This document shows, one piece after another, positions 27,316-37,277 of a stretch of DNA of 64,000 nucleotides. Within the stretch, counting starts at the first letter, position 1. Every line of letters starts with the position of its first letter. Position numbers and translations under genes: made by a program. The stretch is from NCBI GenBank assembly GCA_965247915.1, contig OZ252048.1:2790001-2854000 (forward strand), written 5' to 3'. The notes below the pieces were generated by a model. The model did no database searches. It had not been told where the DNA came from and saw only the letters and a program-made list of their open reading frames with translations. The stretch is from JAKZRT01 sp965247915 (GTDB taxonomy: Bacteria > Pseudomonadota > Alphaproteobacteria > Rhodobacterales > Rhodobacteraceae).

Positions 27316-28409
27316 CCCTGCACCTCTATTTTGCGCGCAAGTTTTTCTGGACCTTTACGGCGATTCTGGCGATTTTCGGTGGTATTGTCTATCTTATTGA
27401 AATCGTGGAAAACATCCGTAATTTCTCGGCTCAAGATGTGCGTATGGGTCAGATTGTCCGGCTGACCCTGTTGATCGTCCCCGAAGCGCTAAACCGCTCC
27501 ATGCCAATGGTCGCGGTGATCGCCTCTGTTACGCTGTTTGTTACCCTCGCGCGCAGTTCAGAGATCGTCGTCGCGCGCTCGGCGGGCCGCTCTGCATTGC
27601 GCAGCCTCGGCGCTCCTCTGGGGATCGCCGTGATGATCGGGCTGATTTCGGTCGGTATTCTGAACCCGATCGTCGCGGCCACCTCGCGCCAGTACGAGGA
27701 AACCACCACGCGGCTTCTGAAAGGCACCCAACGCACCCTCAGCGTCAGCGCCGAAGGCTTGTGGCTGCGCCAGGGCGGGCCCGATGGCCAGACGGTGATC
27801 CGCGCGCGCGGGGCCAATCTTGACGGCACGCGACTGACCGGCGTCACCTTTCTGGGGATCGGGAGGGATGGTGTTCCAACTTACCGGATCGAAGCAAACT
27901 CGGCTGAACTGGTGCCGGGGGCCTGGTTCCTGACCGGCACTAAGGAATGGCGGCTGGACAGCGCCCAGAACCCCGAAACTCAGGCCATTTATCGCGACAG
28001 GTTACGGTTGCCATCGAGCCTGACCCGTGACCAGATTCGCGACAGTTTTGGAACCCCAAGCGCGATTGCGTTTTGGGATTTGCCGCAGTTCATTGCGCGG
28101 CTTGATGCTGCCGGGTTTTCGGCGCTTGCGCATCGCGCCTGGTTTCAGGCTCAGCTTGCTTTGCCGCTGACGCTGGTTGCAATGGTTCTGATCGGGGCCA
28201 GTTTCACGCTGCGCCACACCCGGATGGGTCGGACCGGGTTGATGGTAATGCTTGCGATCATCCTGGGATTCTCCCTGCAGTTTGCGCGCAACTTTCTGGT
28301 CATCCTAGCCCAGAACGGCAACATTCCACCGCTGATCGGGGCCTGGTCCGCACCTGTCGCGACGATCTTGCTGTCGCTCGGACTATTGTTGCATCTCGAG
28401 GACGGATGA
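27312..28409 (+). CDS. lptG: LPS export ABC transporter permease LptG
   Basis: This 365-residue partner of LptF has the same layout: N-terminal helices, a central periplasmic jellyroll (about 130-260) and three C-terminal helices. It overlaps both neighbours by 4 bp, pointing to translational coupling in lptF-lptG-lptD-surA-pdxA-rsmA. Confidence 0.9.
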   Translation: MTLHLYFARKFFWTFTAILAIFGGIVYLIEIVENIRNFSAQDVRMGQIVRLTLLIVPEALNRSMPMVAVIASVTLFVTLARSSEIVVARSAGRSALRSLGAPLGIAVMIGLISVGILNPIVAATSRQYEETTTRLLKGTQRTLSVSAEGLWLRQGGPDGQTVIRARGANLDGTRLTGVTFLGIGRDGVPTYRIEANSAELVPGAWFLTGTKEWRLDSAQNPETQAIYRDRLRLPSSLTRDQIRDSFGTPSAIAFWDLPQFIARLDAAGFSALAHRAWFQAQLALPLTLVAMVLIGASFTLRHTRMGRTGLMVMLAIILGFSLQFARNFLVILAQNGNIPPLIGAWSAPVATILLSLGLLLHLEDG

Positions 28410-30520
28410 GCGTGGCGCGCGGGTTTGGTGTCCTGTTGCTGGCGCTATGGACCCTGCTGCCCGGCGTGCTGTCAGCGCAAGAACAGGCCGTCCTGATCGC
28501 CGACCGGATATTTGTCGAACCGGGCGGAATTCTTCGGGCCGAAGGCAATGTCGAGGTTCTTTTTGAAGGAACTCGCCTGCGGGCCAGCGCCATCACCTAT
28601 AACCGGACCCGCGATAATCTGACCATTCAAGGGCCGCTCAGCCTGTCGCAGGGCGAAGAATTTGTTCTGCTTGCCGATGCGGGGTCTTTGGACCAGGATT
28701 TTCGCAATGGCATTCTGACCAGCGCGCGGTTGGTTCTGAATCAGCAGATGCAGATTGCCGCCTCCGAGATCAATCGCGTTGACGGGCGTTATACGCAACT
28801 GACCAAGGCCGTGGCCTCGACCTGCCCGGTCTGCGCGGCCAGCGATGTGCCGCTTTGGCAGATCCGCGCCAGCCGGGTGATCCACGACATTCAGGAAAAG
28901 CGGCTCTATTTCGAAAACGCATTGTTCGAAGTGGTGGGAATTCCGATCTTCTACCTGCCGCGCTTGCAAATGCCCGACGCCAGCGTTGATCGCGCCACCG
29001 GGTTTCTGATACCGCGTTTCAAGGATTCGAGCGTTCTGGGAACCGGCGTCCAGATCCCTTATTTCATAGACCTCGGCCCGCATTCCGACGTCACCCTGAC
29101 CCCTTATGTGTCAAGCCAGACCACCACCGTCGGTCTGCGCTATCGACAGCTTTGGAAGCGCGGTGCTGCGGTGGTGAACGCTGCGGTGTCTGACGACAAT
29201 CTGCTGCCAGGCAATCTGCGCGGCTATGTTTTTGGTCAGGGGCTGTTTTTCCTCGATCGCGGCTATGAGCTTGGCATCGATCTCAAATTCAGCTCGGGCG
29301 ACAGCTATCTCTTCGACTATGGGATTTCCGGACAAGACCGCCTGCGCAGCGACGTCGAATTGCGGCGGGTTCGCTCGGCATCGCATTTTTCGGCCGAAGC
29401 CATCGCCTTTACCTCGTTCCGCGACGATGAAAGCGCTGAAACCATTCCAAGCCGCATCGCGGACATCAACCATTTGCAGCGCATTTCACCCGGTTTTCTG
29501 GGCGGCGAGGCCGAATATCGTCTGCAGGCCTACGGCCTTTATCGGTCTTCGAACGTCGATATCACCGGCCGCGATTATGGACGCCTCAGCGCCGGTTTGG
29601 GCTGGCGTCGCGGCGCAATATTGGGACCGGGTCTGCTGGCCGAGGCCGAAGCGCAGATCGACCTCAACCATTTTCAGATCGCCCAGGACAGCAGCGCCCA
29701 AAGCAGCACCGAACTTACTGCAGTGGCGGCCACCAAAATCAGCTGGCCGCTAACCCGCACCGGTGCCGACGGCGCTGTTCATATCCTGGAGCCAGCCGCG
29801 CAGCTGGTTTTTTCCAGCGCCAGCGACACTGGTGTCCCCAACGAAGAAAGCACGTTAGTCGAGTTTGACGAAGGCAACCTCTGGTCGCTCGACCGCCTGC
29901 CAGGATCCAGCGCCTACGAAATCGGCAGCCGCCTGAACGCGGGCGTGACCTGGACACGATACGACCCCGATGGCTGGTCCGGTGCCCTGACTTTTGGCCG
30001 GGTTTTCCGCACCACGGACGCCGGTCAGTTCAACGAGGCCACGGGTCTGGCTGGCCTGCACTCGGACTGGATGATATCGGGGCGCCTGACGCTTGGCCCC
30101 GATCTTTCGTTCAGCAACCGGATGCTTTTATCTGACGCCTTAAACCTAAACCGAAACGACGCGCGGCTGCGCTGGTCCTACGGGCGGCTGGTCCTGGGCA
30201 CGAATTTCCTGTGGCATATTTCCGAACCCGAAGTTGGGCGCGACCTGGATACCTGGGAACTTCACGCCGATGCCCGGTATCAGTTGGCTGCCAACTGGAC
30301 CAGCGCGGTTGACATGCGGTACGACTTTGTCACCGACCGGACCGCGTCGGTTGGGTTAAATCTAAGCTATTTGAACCCCTGCCTGACCGTGGATTTCGGG
30401 TATTCGCGCAGTTTTACCTCGTCGACCGCCGTAACCCCGAAGACAGATTTTACAATTTCCCTTTCGGTCCCCCAGGGAGCTGTGGCATCAAAACGTGCGA
30501 AACAAAGCTGTGGCGGGTAG
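28406..30520 (+). CDS. lptD: LPS-assembly outer membrane protein LptD
   Basis: This 704-residue outer-membrane barrel inserts LPS in the outer leaflet. A signal peptide ends near residue 24 (SAQ). The periplasmic OstA-like domain is visible (RIFVEPGGILRAEGNVEV), followed by paired cysteines in STCPVCAA and a barrel region rich in Tyr/aromatic strands with another Cys near the C-terminus (KQSCGG). The cysteines fit the disulfide pattern needed for LptD maturation. Confidence 0.93.
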   Translation: MSVARGFGVLLLALWTLLPGVLSAQEQAVLIADRIFVEPGGILRAEGNVEVLFEGTRLRASAITYNRTRDNLTIQGPLSLSQGEEFVLLADAGSLDQDFRNGILTSARLVLNQQMQIAASEINRVDGRYTQLTKAVASTCPVCAASDVPLWQIRASRVIHDIQEKRLYFENALFEVVGIPIFYLPRLQMPDASVDRATGFLIPRFKDSSVLGTGVQIPYFIDLGPHSDVTLTPYVSSQTTTVGLRYRQLWKRGAAVVNAAVSDDNLLPGNLRGYVFGQGLFFLDRGYELGIDLKFSSGDSYLFDYGISGQDRLRSDVELRRVRSASHFSAEAIAFTSFRDDESAETIPSRIADINHLQRISPGFLGGEAEYRLQAYGLYRSSNVDITGRDYGRLSAGLGWRRGAILGPGLLAEAEAQIDLNHFQIAQDSSAQSSTELTAVAATKISWPLTRTGADGAVHILEPAAQLVFSSASDTGVPNEESTLVEFDEGNLWSLDRLPGSSAYEIGSRLNAGVTWTRYDPDGWSGALTFGRVFRTTDAGQFNEATGLAGLHSDWMISGRLTLGPDLSFSNRMLLSDALNLNRNDARLRWSYGRLVLGTNFLWHISEPEVGRDLDTWELHADARYQLAANWTSAVDMRYDFVTDRTASVGLNLSYLNPCLTVDFGYSRSFTSSTAVTPKTDFTISLSVPQGAVASKRAKQSCGG

Positions 30521-30521
30521 C

Positions 30522-31754
30522 ATGAAAGTGATGAACCGAATTCGTTTGACGCTTGGAACAATCCTGCTGTCGCTTGTTCTGGTGGCCGGCGGACCGGTCG
30601 CAGGACAGTCGCTGTTTTCGCCGGTCATCAGTGTAAACGACAGCGCGATCACGGGTTTTGAGGTTCAGGAACGTGTCCGCTTCCTGCGCCTGATCAACAC
30701 TTTGGGTGATCTGGAAGCGCAGGCGCGCAATTCGCTGATCGATGACCGGTTAAAGATGCAGGCCGCCAGGTCGTCTGGCCTGGTTGCCACGCCCGATGAA
30801 ATCGACGCCGAAATGGCCGATTTTGCGGCGCGTGGCAACCTGTCGCTGGATCAGTTTCGCGATATTTTGGCCCAGTCCGGGGTCGCCTTTGAAAGTTTCC
30901 GCGATTTCATTGTCGCCCGCGTGTCCTGGCGCAAATTAATCCGCAACCGTTTCGCAGGCCAGGCGCTGATTTCCGAGGCCGAGATCGACCGGGCGACGTC
31001 GCTGGCATCGGGCGGCGGTGGCCTCAGGGTTCTCCTGAGCGAACTGATATTGTCGGTTGCCGAGGGGCAATTCGACGAAACTGTGGCCCTGGCCGAAGAT
31101 TTCAGCCGATCATTGAGCACCCAAGCCGAATTTGAGCGCGCCGCGCGCCGGTATTCCGCCGCCCAAAGCCGCACCAACGGTGGGCGGATCGATTGGGTCA
31201 ATCTGTCGGACCTTGCACCGGGCATTGCTACAGCGGTGATGGGGTTGTCACCTGGCGAGGTAACGCCACCACTACAGTTCTCCGGCGCAATTGGCATTTT
31301 TCAGTTGCGCGCGCTGGCCGAAGGCAGCCAGACAACGGCCCAGGATGCCGCGCTGGACTACGCGGTTCTGCGAGTGCCGCACGGGGGCCGCCGATCCGCC
31401 GGTGATCGCATCGCTGACATTACCGCGCGCGCCGATACCTGCGACGACCTATACGGGCTGGCCGCTGATCTGCCAGAGCAAAACCTCAGCCGCGAAATTC
31501 TGACGCCTGCGGCTGTCCCGGCGGCTTACCGGGCAGCGCTGGATCGCCTTGACGCGGGCGAGTTCTCGGCGCCCATGGCCTCGGACCGCGCCGATGAGAC
31601 CGTGCTTTTGATGCTCTGCGGCCGCAGTGCCAGCGTGATGACCGAAGAAAACCGCGATCTGGTTGCCGACCGTCTGCGCGGCCAACGCTTCGAATCGCTC
31701 GCTGAAAGTTTGCTGGCCGAGCTACGTGCGGCTGCGGTGATCCAAGAGCTATGA
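30522..31754 (+). CDS. surA: Periplasmic chaperone/peptidyl-prolyl isomerase SurA-like
   Basis: This 410-residue secreted protein has a signal peptide ending near GQS (about residue 28), an N-terminal chaperone domain with VNDSAITGFEVQERVRFL, then a parvulin-type PPIase region (about 165-275, with GGRIDWVNLSDLAPG). SurA escorts outer-membrane proteins such as LptD. The ATG at 30522 directly follows the lptD stop; an upstream GTG and a downstream ATG are possible alternatives. It overlaps pdxA by 4 bp. Confidence 0.87.
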   Translation: MKVMNRIRLTLGTILLSLVLVAGGPVAGQSLFSPVISVNDSAITGFEVQERVRFLRLINTLGDLEAQARNSLIDDRLKMQAARSSGLVATPDEIDAEMADFAARGNLSLDQFRDILAQSGVAFESFRDFIVARVSWRKLIRNRFAGQALISEAEIDRATSLASGGGGLRVLLSELILSVAEGQFDETVALAEDFSRSLSTQAEFERAARRYSAAQSRTNGGRIDWVNLSDLAPGIATAVMGLSPGEVTPPLQFSGAIGIFQLRALAEGSQTTAQDAALDYAVLRVPHGGRRSAGDRIADITARADTCDDLYGLAADLPEQNLSREILTPAAVPAAYRAALDRLDAGEFSAPMASDRADETVLLMLCGRSASVMTEENRDLVADRLRGQRFESLAESLLAELRAAAVIQEL

Positions 31755-32731
31755 CCCAAGCCCCGATCGCGCTGACCTGTGGCGAACCTGCCGGTGTCGG
31801 CCCCGAACTGGCCGTCGCCGCCTGGGCGGCGCTCAAGAGTGAGCTTGGATTTTTCCTGATTGGCGATCCCGCCCATCTGCCGCGTGGCGCACCGGTCATT
31901 GTTATCGACGACCCTGCGCTGGCAGGCCCGAAGATGGCGCAGGGATTGCCGGTTCTGGCGCATCCTTTCCCAGTTCCGGCGCGCCCCGGCACGCCCGAAC
32001 CGGCCAATGCGCAAGCGGTGATCGAGGTGATCAAACGCGGCGTCGATCTGGTGCAAAGCGGCGCGGCCTCGGCCCTAACCACCGGCCCGATCCACAAGAA
32101 AACCCTGCTCGACGGGGCCGGATTTGCCTTTCCCGGCCACACCGAATTTCTTGCCCATCTGGCCGGCGTCGACCGCGTGGTGATGATGTTGGTCGCCCCC
32201 GACCTGCGGGTTGTGCCGGTAACCATCCATATAGCGCTGGCCGAAGTGCCCCGGGCGCTGACTGCCCGGTTGATCTGTGACACCGTCCGCATCACCACTG
32301 CCGCGCTTGCCCATGATTTCGGCTTGACCGGCCCGCGTCTGGCCGTGGCGGGCCTGAACCCCCATGCCGGCGAAGGCGGGGCGATGGGGCGCGAGGACAT
32401 CGACATTATCGCACCGGCGCTTGACCGGCTTCGCGACGAGGGGCTGAACATAATCGGCCCGCTTTCCGCAGATACGATGTTTCATGACCGCGCGCGCGCG
32501 CGCTATGACGCGGCCATCGCCATGTACCACGATCAGGCGCTGATCCCGATCAAAACGCTGGCCTTTGACGAAGGCGTCAACGTCACGCTCAGCCTGCCCT
32601 TCGTGCGCACCTCGCCCGATCACGGCACCGCTTTGGATATCGCGGGCCAGGGCCGCGCCAACCCGGCGAGCCTGATCGCCGCGCTACGCCTGGCGCGCGA
32701 CATGGCCCGCACTCGCGCCGCGCGCGCATGA
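31751..32731 (+). CDS. pdxA: 4-hydroxythreonine-4-phosphate dehydrogenase
   Basis: This 326-residue enzyme of the pyridoxal 5'-phosphate pathway oxidises 4-phosphohydroxy-L-threonine with NAD. Metal-binding histidines are visible in FPGHTEFLA and MYHDQALIPIK, with GLNPHAGEGG between. Length is standard. It overlaps surA and rsmA by 4 bp, the usual surA-pdxA-rsmA order. Confidence 0.94.
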   Translation: MTQAPIALTCGEPAGVGPELAVAAWAALKSELGFFLIGDPAHLPRGAPVIVIDDPALAGPKMAQGLPVLAHPFPVPARPGTPEPANAQAVIEVIKRGVDLVQSGAASALTTGPIHKKTLLDGAGFAFPGHTEFLAHLAGVDRVVMMLVAPDLRVVPVTIHIALAEVPRALTARLICDTVRITTAALAHDFGLTGPRLAVAGLNPHAGEGGAMGREDIDIIAPALDRLRDEGLNIIGPLSADTMFHDRARARYDAAIAMYHDQALIPIKTLAFDEGVNVTLSLPFVRTSPDHGTALDIAGQGRANPASLIAALRLARDMARTRAARA

Positions 32732-33561
32732 GCACCCTCGACGGCCTGCCGCCGCTGCGCGAAGTGATCGCGGCGCACGGGCTGAGCGCGCGAAAATCGC
32801 TGGGACAGAATTTCCTTCTGGATCTGAACCTTACCGCCAAAATCGCCCGCGTACCGGGCGATCTGTCGGGCAGCAATGTTCTCGAGGTCGGCCCCGGCCC
32901 CGGCGGGCTGACACGCGGGCTGTTGGCGGCGGGCGCGCGCCGGGTTCTGGCGGTCGAGAAAGACGCGCGCTGTCTGGCGGCGCTGGCTCAAATCGCGACC
33001 GCCTATCCGGGGCGGCTCGAGGTGGTGAACGCCAATGCGCTCGGGCTGGACGCGGCAGCCCATCTGACCGCGCCGATCCGCGTCGTCGCCAACCTGCCCT
33101 ACAACATCGGCACCGAGTTATTGGTGCGCTGGATGACGCCTGTGACCTGGCCGCCGTTCTGGGACAGCCTGACGCTGATGTTCCAGCGCGAAGTGGCCGA
33201 CCGGATAATCGCCGCGCCCGGATCAAAGGCCTATGGGCGGCTGGCCATTCTGGTGGGCTGGCGCGCCGATGCGCGCATCGCCATGACCCTGCCGCCCGAG
33301 GCTTTCACGCCGCCCCCCAAGGTGCATTCGGCTGTGGTCCACATCACCCGCCTGCCCGTACCGCGTTATCCTGCTGACGCCGGAACCCTGTCGCGGGTTG
33401 TCGCCGCAGCATTTGGTCAGCGCCGGAAGATGCTGCGCGCCGCGCTGCGCCGGCTGGCCCCCGACATCGAAGACCGCCTGCGCGCCGCCGGTATCGAACC
33501 GACGGCACGGGCCGAAGAAATATCCATCGAGGGTTTCTGCGCGCTGGCCCGGTTGCTCTGA
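32728..33561 (+). CDS. rsmA: 16S rRNA (adenine1518-N6/adenine1519-N6)-dimethyltransferase
   Basis: This 277-residue KsgA/RsmA dimethylates two adjacent adenines in the 3' hairpin of 16S rRNA during 30S maturation. The SAM motif is VLEVGPGPGGLTRGLL and the catalytic motif IV is NLPYNIGTELL. It is the last gene of the lpt operon. The following 97 bp hold no recognisable feature. Confidence 0.95.
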   Translation: MSTLDGLPPLREVIAAHGLSARKSLGQNFLLDLNLTAKIARVPGDLSGSNVLEVGPGPGGLTRGLLAAGARRVLAVEKDARCLAALAQIATAYPGRLEVVNANALGLDAAAHLTAPIRVVANLPYNIGTELLVRWMTPVTWPPFWDSLTLMFQREVADRIIAAPGSKAYGRLAILVGWRADARIAMTLPPEAFTPPPKVHSAVVHITRLPVPRYPADAGTLSRVVAAAFGQRRKMLRAALRRLAPDIEDRLRAAGIEPTARAEEISIEGFCALARLL

Positions 33562-33658
33562 GAATTGGCGCCCGGTAGCGCTGCGGGCCTTGCCTCATGC
33601 GACGCGCGATGTCGCAGATGCGCGCGCAGGGACACCCCGGTCCGATCAGCCTTGACCC

Positions 33659-34975
33659 ATGAGCAAATTGTTGGTTTTCTTGGCCAACTTCCGGGCCGAT
33701 GACCTTCCCCCGGCCACCCGCCATCACGCGCGGCGCGCGCTTTTGGATACTCTGGGCGTGGGCTTTGGCGGTGCCGCGACACCGCTGTCGGGCATCATCC
33801 GCGACCATGCCGCCAAAATAAACCCCGGCCTGCAACCGCTGGCCTTCGACGGACGCGGCGTGAATGCCGCTGGTCAGGCTCTGGCTTTGGGCATGACCAT
33901 CGATGCGCTTGATGGTCACGACGGGTATAACCCGGCCAAGGGCCACATCGGTGCCGGGCTGATCGCCGGGCTGCTGGCGCTTGGCGCGCACCACCGAAGT
34001 TCTGCTGCCGACTTTGAAACCGCGCTGATCGCGGGCTATGAGGCGGGTTCGCGGCTGGCGCTGGCGCTACATGGCACGGCGTCCGACTATCACACATCTG
34101 GCGCCTGGGTGGCGGTGGCGATTGCGGCGGCGGGCGGGCGCATGATCGGGCTCGACGCGGCCCAGACCGCACACGCCATGGGCATCGCCGAATACCATGG
34201 GCCGCGCAGCCAGATGATGCGCTGTATCGACCACCCGACCATGCTGAAAGACGGATCAGGCTGGGGCGCGATGGCGGGCGTCTCGGCGGTGCTGCTGGCG
34301 GCGCGCGGCTTTACCGGCGCCCCGGCGCTGACTGCCGACGCGCCCGCCGAGGTCTGGGCCGATCTGGGCCAGCGCTGGCTGATCGGCGAGCAATATTTCA
34401 AACCCTACCCGGTCTGCCGCTGGGCGCAGGGACCGGTCGAGGCGGTGCTGGCGCTGCGCGCCGCGCATAATATTGCGCCCGAGGATGTCGAAACCATTGA
34501 AATCATCAGCTTTCACGAGGCTACGCGGCTTGCCATCACAGACCCGAAAACCACCGAAGAAGCGCAATATTCCACCGCCTACCCGGCTGCCGTCGCCATG
34601 GTGCGCGGCGCAGTTGGCGCGCGCGATCTGGACCTGGCGGCGCTGGATGATCCGGCGGTGCGCCGGATCGCATCGCGCCTCAGCATGGTTGAGGCCGACC
34701 ACGCAAACGCCAATTTCCCGCAACAGCGCCCGGCCCGCGCACGCATCACGCTGACCGGCGGCAAAGTGGTCGAAAGCGACTGGCACGAACCGCGCTGGTC
34801 CGCCACTTCGCCGCCCGGCGACGCCGAACTGATCGCCAAGTTCCACGGGCTCGCCGACCCGGCGCTCGGCCCCGAGGCGGCTCTGGTGCTGCGCCAGACC
34901 ATCATGACCATGGCGTTTCCCGAACCGGGCAAATTGCTCGGCGACATCGGCCACCCCGCCCGGACCCGCTGTTAA
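33659..34975 (+). CDS. MmgE/PrpD family protein
   Basis: This 438-residue protein belongs to the MmgE/PrpD fold (2-methylcitrate dehydratase, cis-aconitate decarboxylase and relatives). Family features are DTLGVGFGG near residue 25, AALDGHDGYNPAKGHIG-type active-site residues near 85, and KPYPVCRW around 250. The methylcitrate cycle genes are not nearby, so the substrate is unknown. It stands alone between rsmA and a convergent gph. Confidence 0.83.
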   Translation: MSKLLVFLANFRADDLPPATRHHARRALLDTLGVGFGGAATPLSGIIRDHAAKINPGLQPLAFDGRGVNAAGQALALGMTIDALDGHDGYNPAKGHIGAGLIAGLLALGAHHRSSAADFETALIAGYEAGSRLALALHGTASDYHTSGAWVAVAIAAAGGRMIGLDAAQTAHAMGIAEYHGPRSQMMRCIDHPTMLKDGSGWGAMAGVSAVLLAARGFTGAPALTADAPAEVWADLGQRWLIGEQYFKPYPVCRWAQGPVEAVLALRAAHNIAPEDVETIEIISFHEATRLAITDPKTTEEAQYSTAYPAAVAMVRGAVGARDLDLAALDDPAVRRIASRLSMVEADHANANFPQQRPARARITLTGGKVVESDWHEPRWSATSPPGDAELIAKFHGLADPALGPEAALVLRQTIMTMAFPEPGKLLGDIGHPARTRC

Positions 34976-35002
34976 ATCGAGCCCCTGCGGAAGTCGTGAA
35001 GC

Positions 35003-35095
35003 TTCCGGCGAGGATATTCTCACAAAAAGGAAGCCGAGTTTCATCGTTTCATAAGTACATCGGGGGGTGCGGAGGGCTGGCCCCCCGCGCGGCGA
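35003..35095 (+). repeat. Composite intergenic repeat R1 plus R2-like GC hairpin, without insertion
   Basis: R1 (TTCCGGCGAGGATATTCT then GGAAGC, 35003-35034) is followed by an A/T-rich spacer containing TTCATCGTTTCA and then a GC-rich palindromic block (GGGCTGGCCC within 35058-35095). The two parts flank the intact IS110 at 43977-45104, so this copy probably resembles its pre-insertion arrangement. It lies between convergent genes and may also serve as a transcription barrier. Nothing else is seen in this 149-bp gap. Confidence 0.55.
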
Positions 35096-35124
35096 CGCGG
35101 AACGCGGAGCAAAGTCTCGCGCGC

Positions 35125-35793
35125 TTAGACCCCGATAAACGGCGCAACCGTTTCAGCAAGCCGGTCGTAGTGGTCCAAAAGCGCGTCCGGATCAAGCGCC
35201 GCAGCGTCTGCACCTTCGGGGCCGAAGGCGACCAGTACGCAAGGCACCCCCGCCGCCCGCGCGGTGTCGCGGTCGGTGATCGTGTCGCCGATCATGACGC
35301 TGCGCGCCAGTGTCCCACCGGCATCGCGCACTGCGCGCATATAGGGGGTCGGGTCGGGCTTGCGCACCGTTAGGGTATCAGCGCCGATCAGGCTGTCAAA
35401 CAGATGCGAGACCCCCAGGCGGCGGATCAGCTCCACCGCCAGTCCCTCGGGTTTGTTGGTGCAGATGCCGGTGCGCACGCCGGTCCGTCGCAAAGCCCCG
35501 ATCGCCGCGGCAGCGCCTGGATAGAGCGTGGTGTGGTGGTCCAAATCTGCCGCATAATGGTCAAGAAACATCGGAAAATACGCATCAACACTGGCTTCAA
35601 GCACCTCACCTTCTATCCGCGCGAACCCCAGCCGCAGCATCGCGCGCCCGCCTTTGAACGCAGTCAGCTGATCCAGGGCCGGGTCCAGCACATCGCCCGC
35701 CCCGCTACCGCAAAAACAGGCATTCGCCGCCGCGATCAGGTCGCCGCTGGTGTCCGCAAGGGTGCCGTCGAGGTCAAAAATTACCGTCGGCAT
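35125..35793 (-). CDS. gph: Phosphoglycolate phosphatase (HAD family)
   Basis: This 222-residue haloacid-dehalogenase-type phosphatase has the nucleophile motif FDLDGTLADT at the N-terminus, TNKPEG (motif II) near 117, K and GDTITDRDTA (motif III/IV) near 170. It most likely removes phosphate from 2-phosphoglycolate formed in DNA repair or oxygenation. Exact specificity within the HAD family cannot be proved from sequence. It is divergent from glmU. Confidence 0.85.
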   Translation of the reverse strand: MPTVIFDLDGTLADTSGDLIAAANACFCGSGAGDVLDPALDQLTAFKGGRAMLRLGFARIEGEVLEASVDAYFPMFLDHYAADLDHHTTLYPGAAAAIGALRRTGVRTGICTNKPEGLAVELIRRLGVSHLFDSLIGADTLTVRKPDPTPYMRAVRDAGGTLARSVMIGDTITDRDTARAAGVPCVLVAFGPEGADAAALDPDALLDHYDRLAETVAPFIGV

Positions 35794-35918
35794 CGCGCCC
35801 CGCCCGGCAGCGGTTTGCCGATCACTGTTACGCTTCGTAAAGTCATGTGATCGTCAAGACCCTTGCAGCCACCCCCCCTGTCGATAAAACGGTGCCATCG
35901 AAAAGGAAAGAGCCGCCG

Positions 35919-37277
35919 ATGCCTACCGCCCTGATCATCCTGGCCGCCGGGCAGGGAACGCGGATGCAGTCGGACCGCCCCAAGGTGCTGCACGCCATCG
36001 CCGGGGTGCCGATGCTGGTGCACGCGATTGCAGCCGGTGGCGCGCTTGCGCCCGAGCGGCGGGTTGTCGTCGTCGGGTTTGGCGGCGACGCCGTGGCCCA
36101 TGCAGCACGCGAGTTTGACCCCGACGTACTGATCGCCGCTCAGGATGAACAACGTGGAACCGGGCACGCGGTTCTGGCGGTGCGCGACCATCTGGGCGAT
36201 TTTTCCGGTGATGCGCTGATCCTCTATGGGGATACGCCTTTTATCCGCCCCGATACGCTGACCACCATGGCCGAGGCGCGCGCGGCGGGTGCCGATCTGG
36301 TGGTGCTGGGCTTTCGCGCCGCCGATCCGGGGCGGTATGGCCGGTTGGTCGCCAAGGGCGACCAACTTGACCGCATCGTCGAATGGCAAGACGCATCCGA
36401 CAAAGAACGCGCAATAACCCTTTGTAATTCAGGCGTTATGCTCGCCGACGCGGGCGAAATTTTGGCCTGGCTCGATGCGGTGTCGCCGTCGCCTGCCAGC
36501 GGCGAGATTTACCTGACCGACATCGTCGAGGTCGCCCGCGCCGAGGACCGCGACGTGCGCATTGTTACCTGCGCCGAGGCGGAAACTCAGGGCATCAACA
36601 CCCGCGCCGACCTGGCCCAGGCCGAGGCCGACTTTCAGGCCGCTGCGCGCGCCGCCGCGCTGAATGCAGGCGTCACCCTAACCGCGCCCGAGACCGTACA
36701 TTTCGCCTTTGACACCGTGATCGGGCGCGATGCGATTATCGAGCCGCATGTGGTTTTCGGCCCCGGCGCCAGTGTCGAAACGGGTGCCACAGTCCGCGCG
36801 TTCACCCATATCGAAGGGGCGCATGTGGCGGCGGGCGCCGTGGTCGGCCCCTACGCACGCCTGCGCCCGGGGGCCGAGATCGGGACAGACGCACGCGTGG
36901 GCAATTTTGTTGAGATCAAGAACACAACGCTTGGCGACGGCACCAAGGTCGACCACCTGAGTTATGTGGGCGACGCCTCGGTCGGCCCGGGCAGCAAAAT
37001 CGGCGCTGGCACGATCACCAGCAACTATGACGGGGTGATGAAGCACCGCACCGAAATTGGTGCGAATGTCTTTGTCGGCTCGGCCACCATGTTGGTAGCA
37101 CCTGTGCGGCTTGGTGACGGGGCGATGACCGGGTCGGGTTCGGTGATCACGCGCGACGTCGCGGCGGGCGATCTGGCGCTGGCCCGCGCACGCCAGGAAA
37201 ATAAGCCCGGCGCCGCCGCCAAGATATTTGAACGACTAAGGAAATTGAAACTCATGCGCGAAGACGGAACCGGCTGA
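35919..37277 (+). CDS. glmU: Bifunctional UDP-GlcNAc pyrophosphorylase / glucosamine-1-phosphate acetyltransferase
   Basis: This 452-residue enzyme makes UDP-GlcNAc for peptidoglycan and LPS. The uridyltransferase domain shows LAAGQGTRMQSDRPKVL at the N-terminus. The C-terminal left-handed beta-helix acetyltransferase shows repeated hexapeptides and GAGTITSNYDGV. The ATG at 35919 follows AAAGGAAAG by 9 bases; an upstream in-frame ATG at 35847 lacks family similarity. Its stop shares a base with the glmS ATG. Confidence 0.96.
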   Translation: MPTALIILAAGQGTRMQSDRPKVLHAIAGVPMLVHAIAAGGALAPERRVVVVGFGGDAVAHAAREFDPDVLIAAQDEQRGTGHAVLAVRDHLGDFSGDALILYGDTPFIRPDTLTTMAEARAAGADLVVLGFRAADPGRYGRLVAKGDQLDRIVEWQDASDKERAITLCNSGVMLADAGEILAWLDAVSPSPASGEIYLTDIVEVARAEDRDVRIVTCAEAETQGINTRADLAQAEADFQAAARAAALNAGVTLTAPETVHFAFDTVIGRDAIIEPHVVFGPGASVETGATVRAFTHIEGAHVAAGAVVGPYARLRPGAEIGTDARVGNFVEIKNTTLGDGTKVDHLSYVGDASVGPGSKIGAGTITSNYDGVMKHRTEIGANVFVGSATMLVAPVRLGDGAMTGSGSVITRDVAAGDLALARARQENKPGAAAKIFERLRKLKLMREDGTG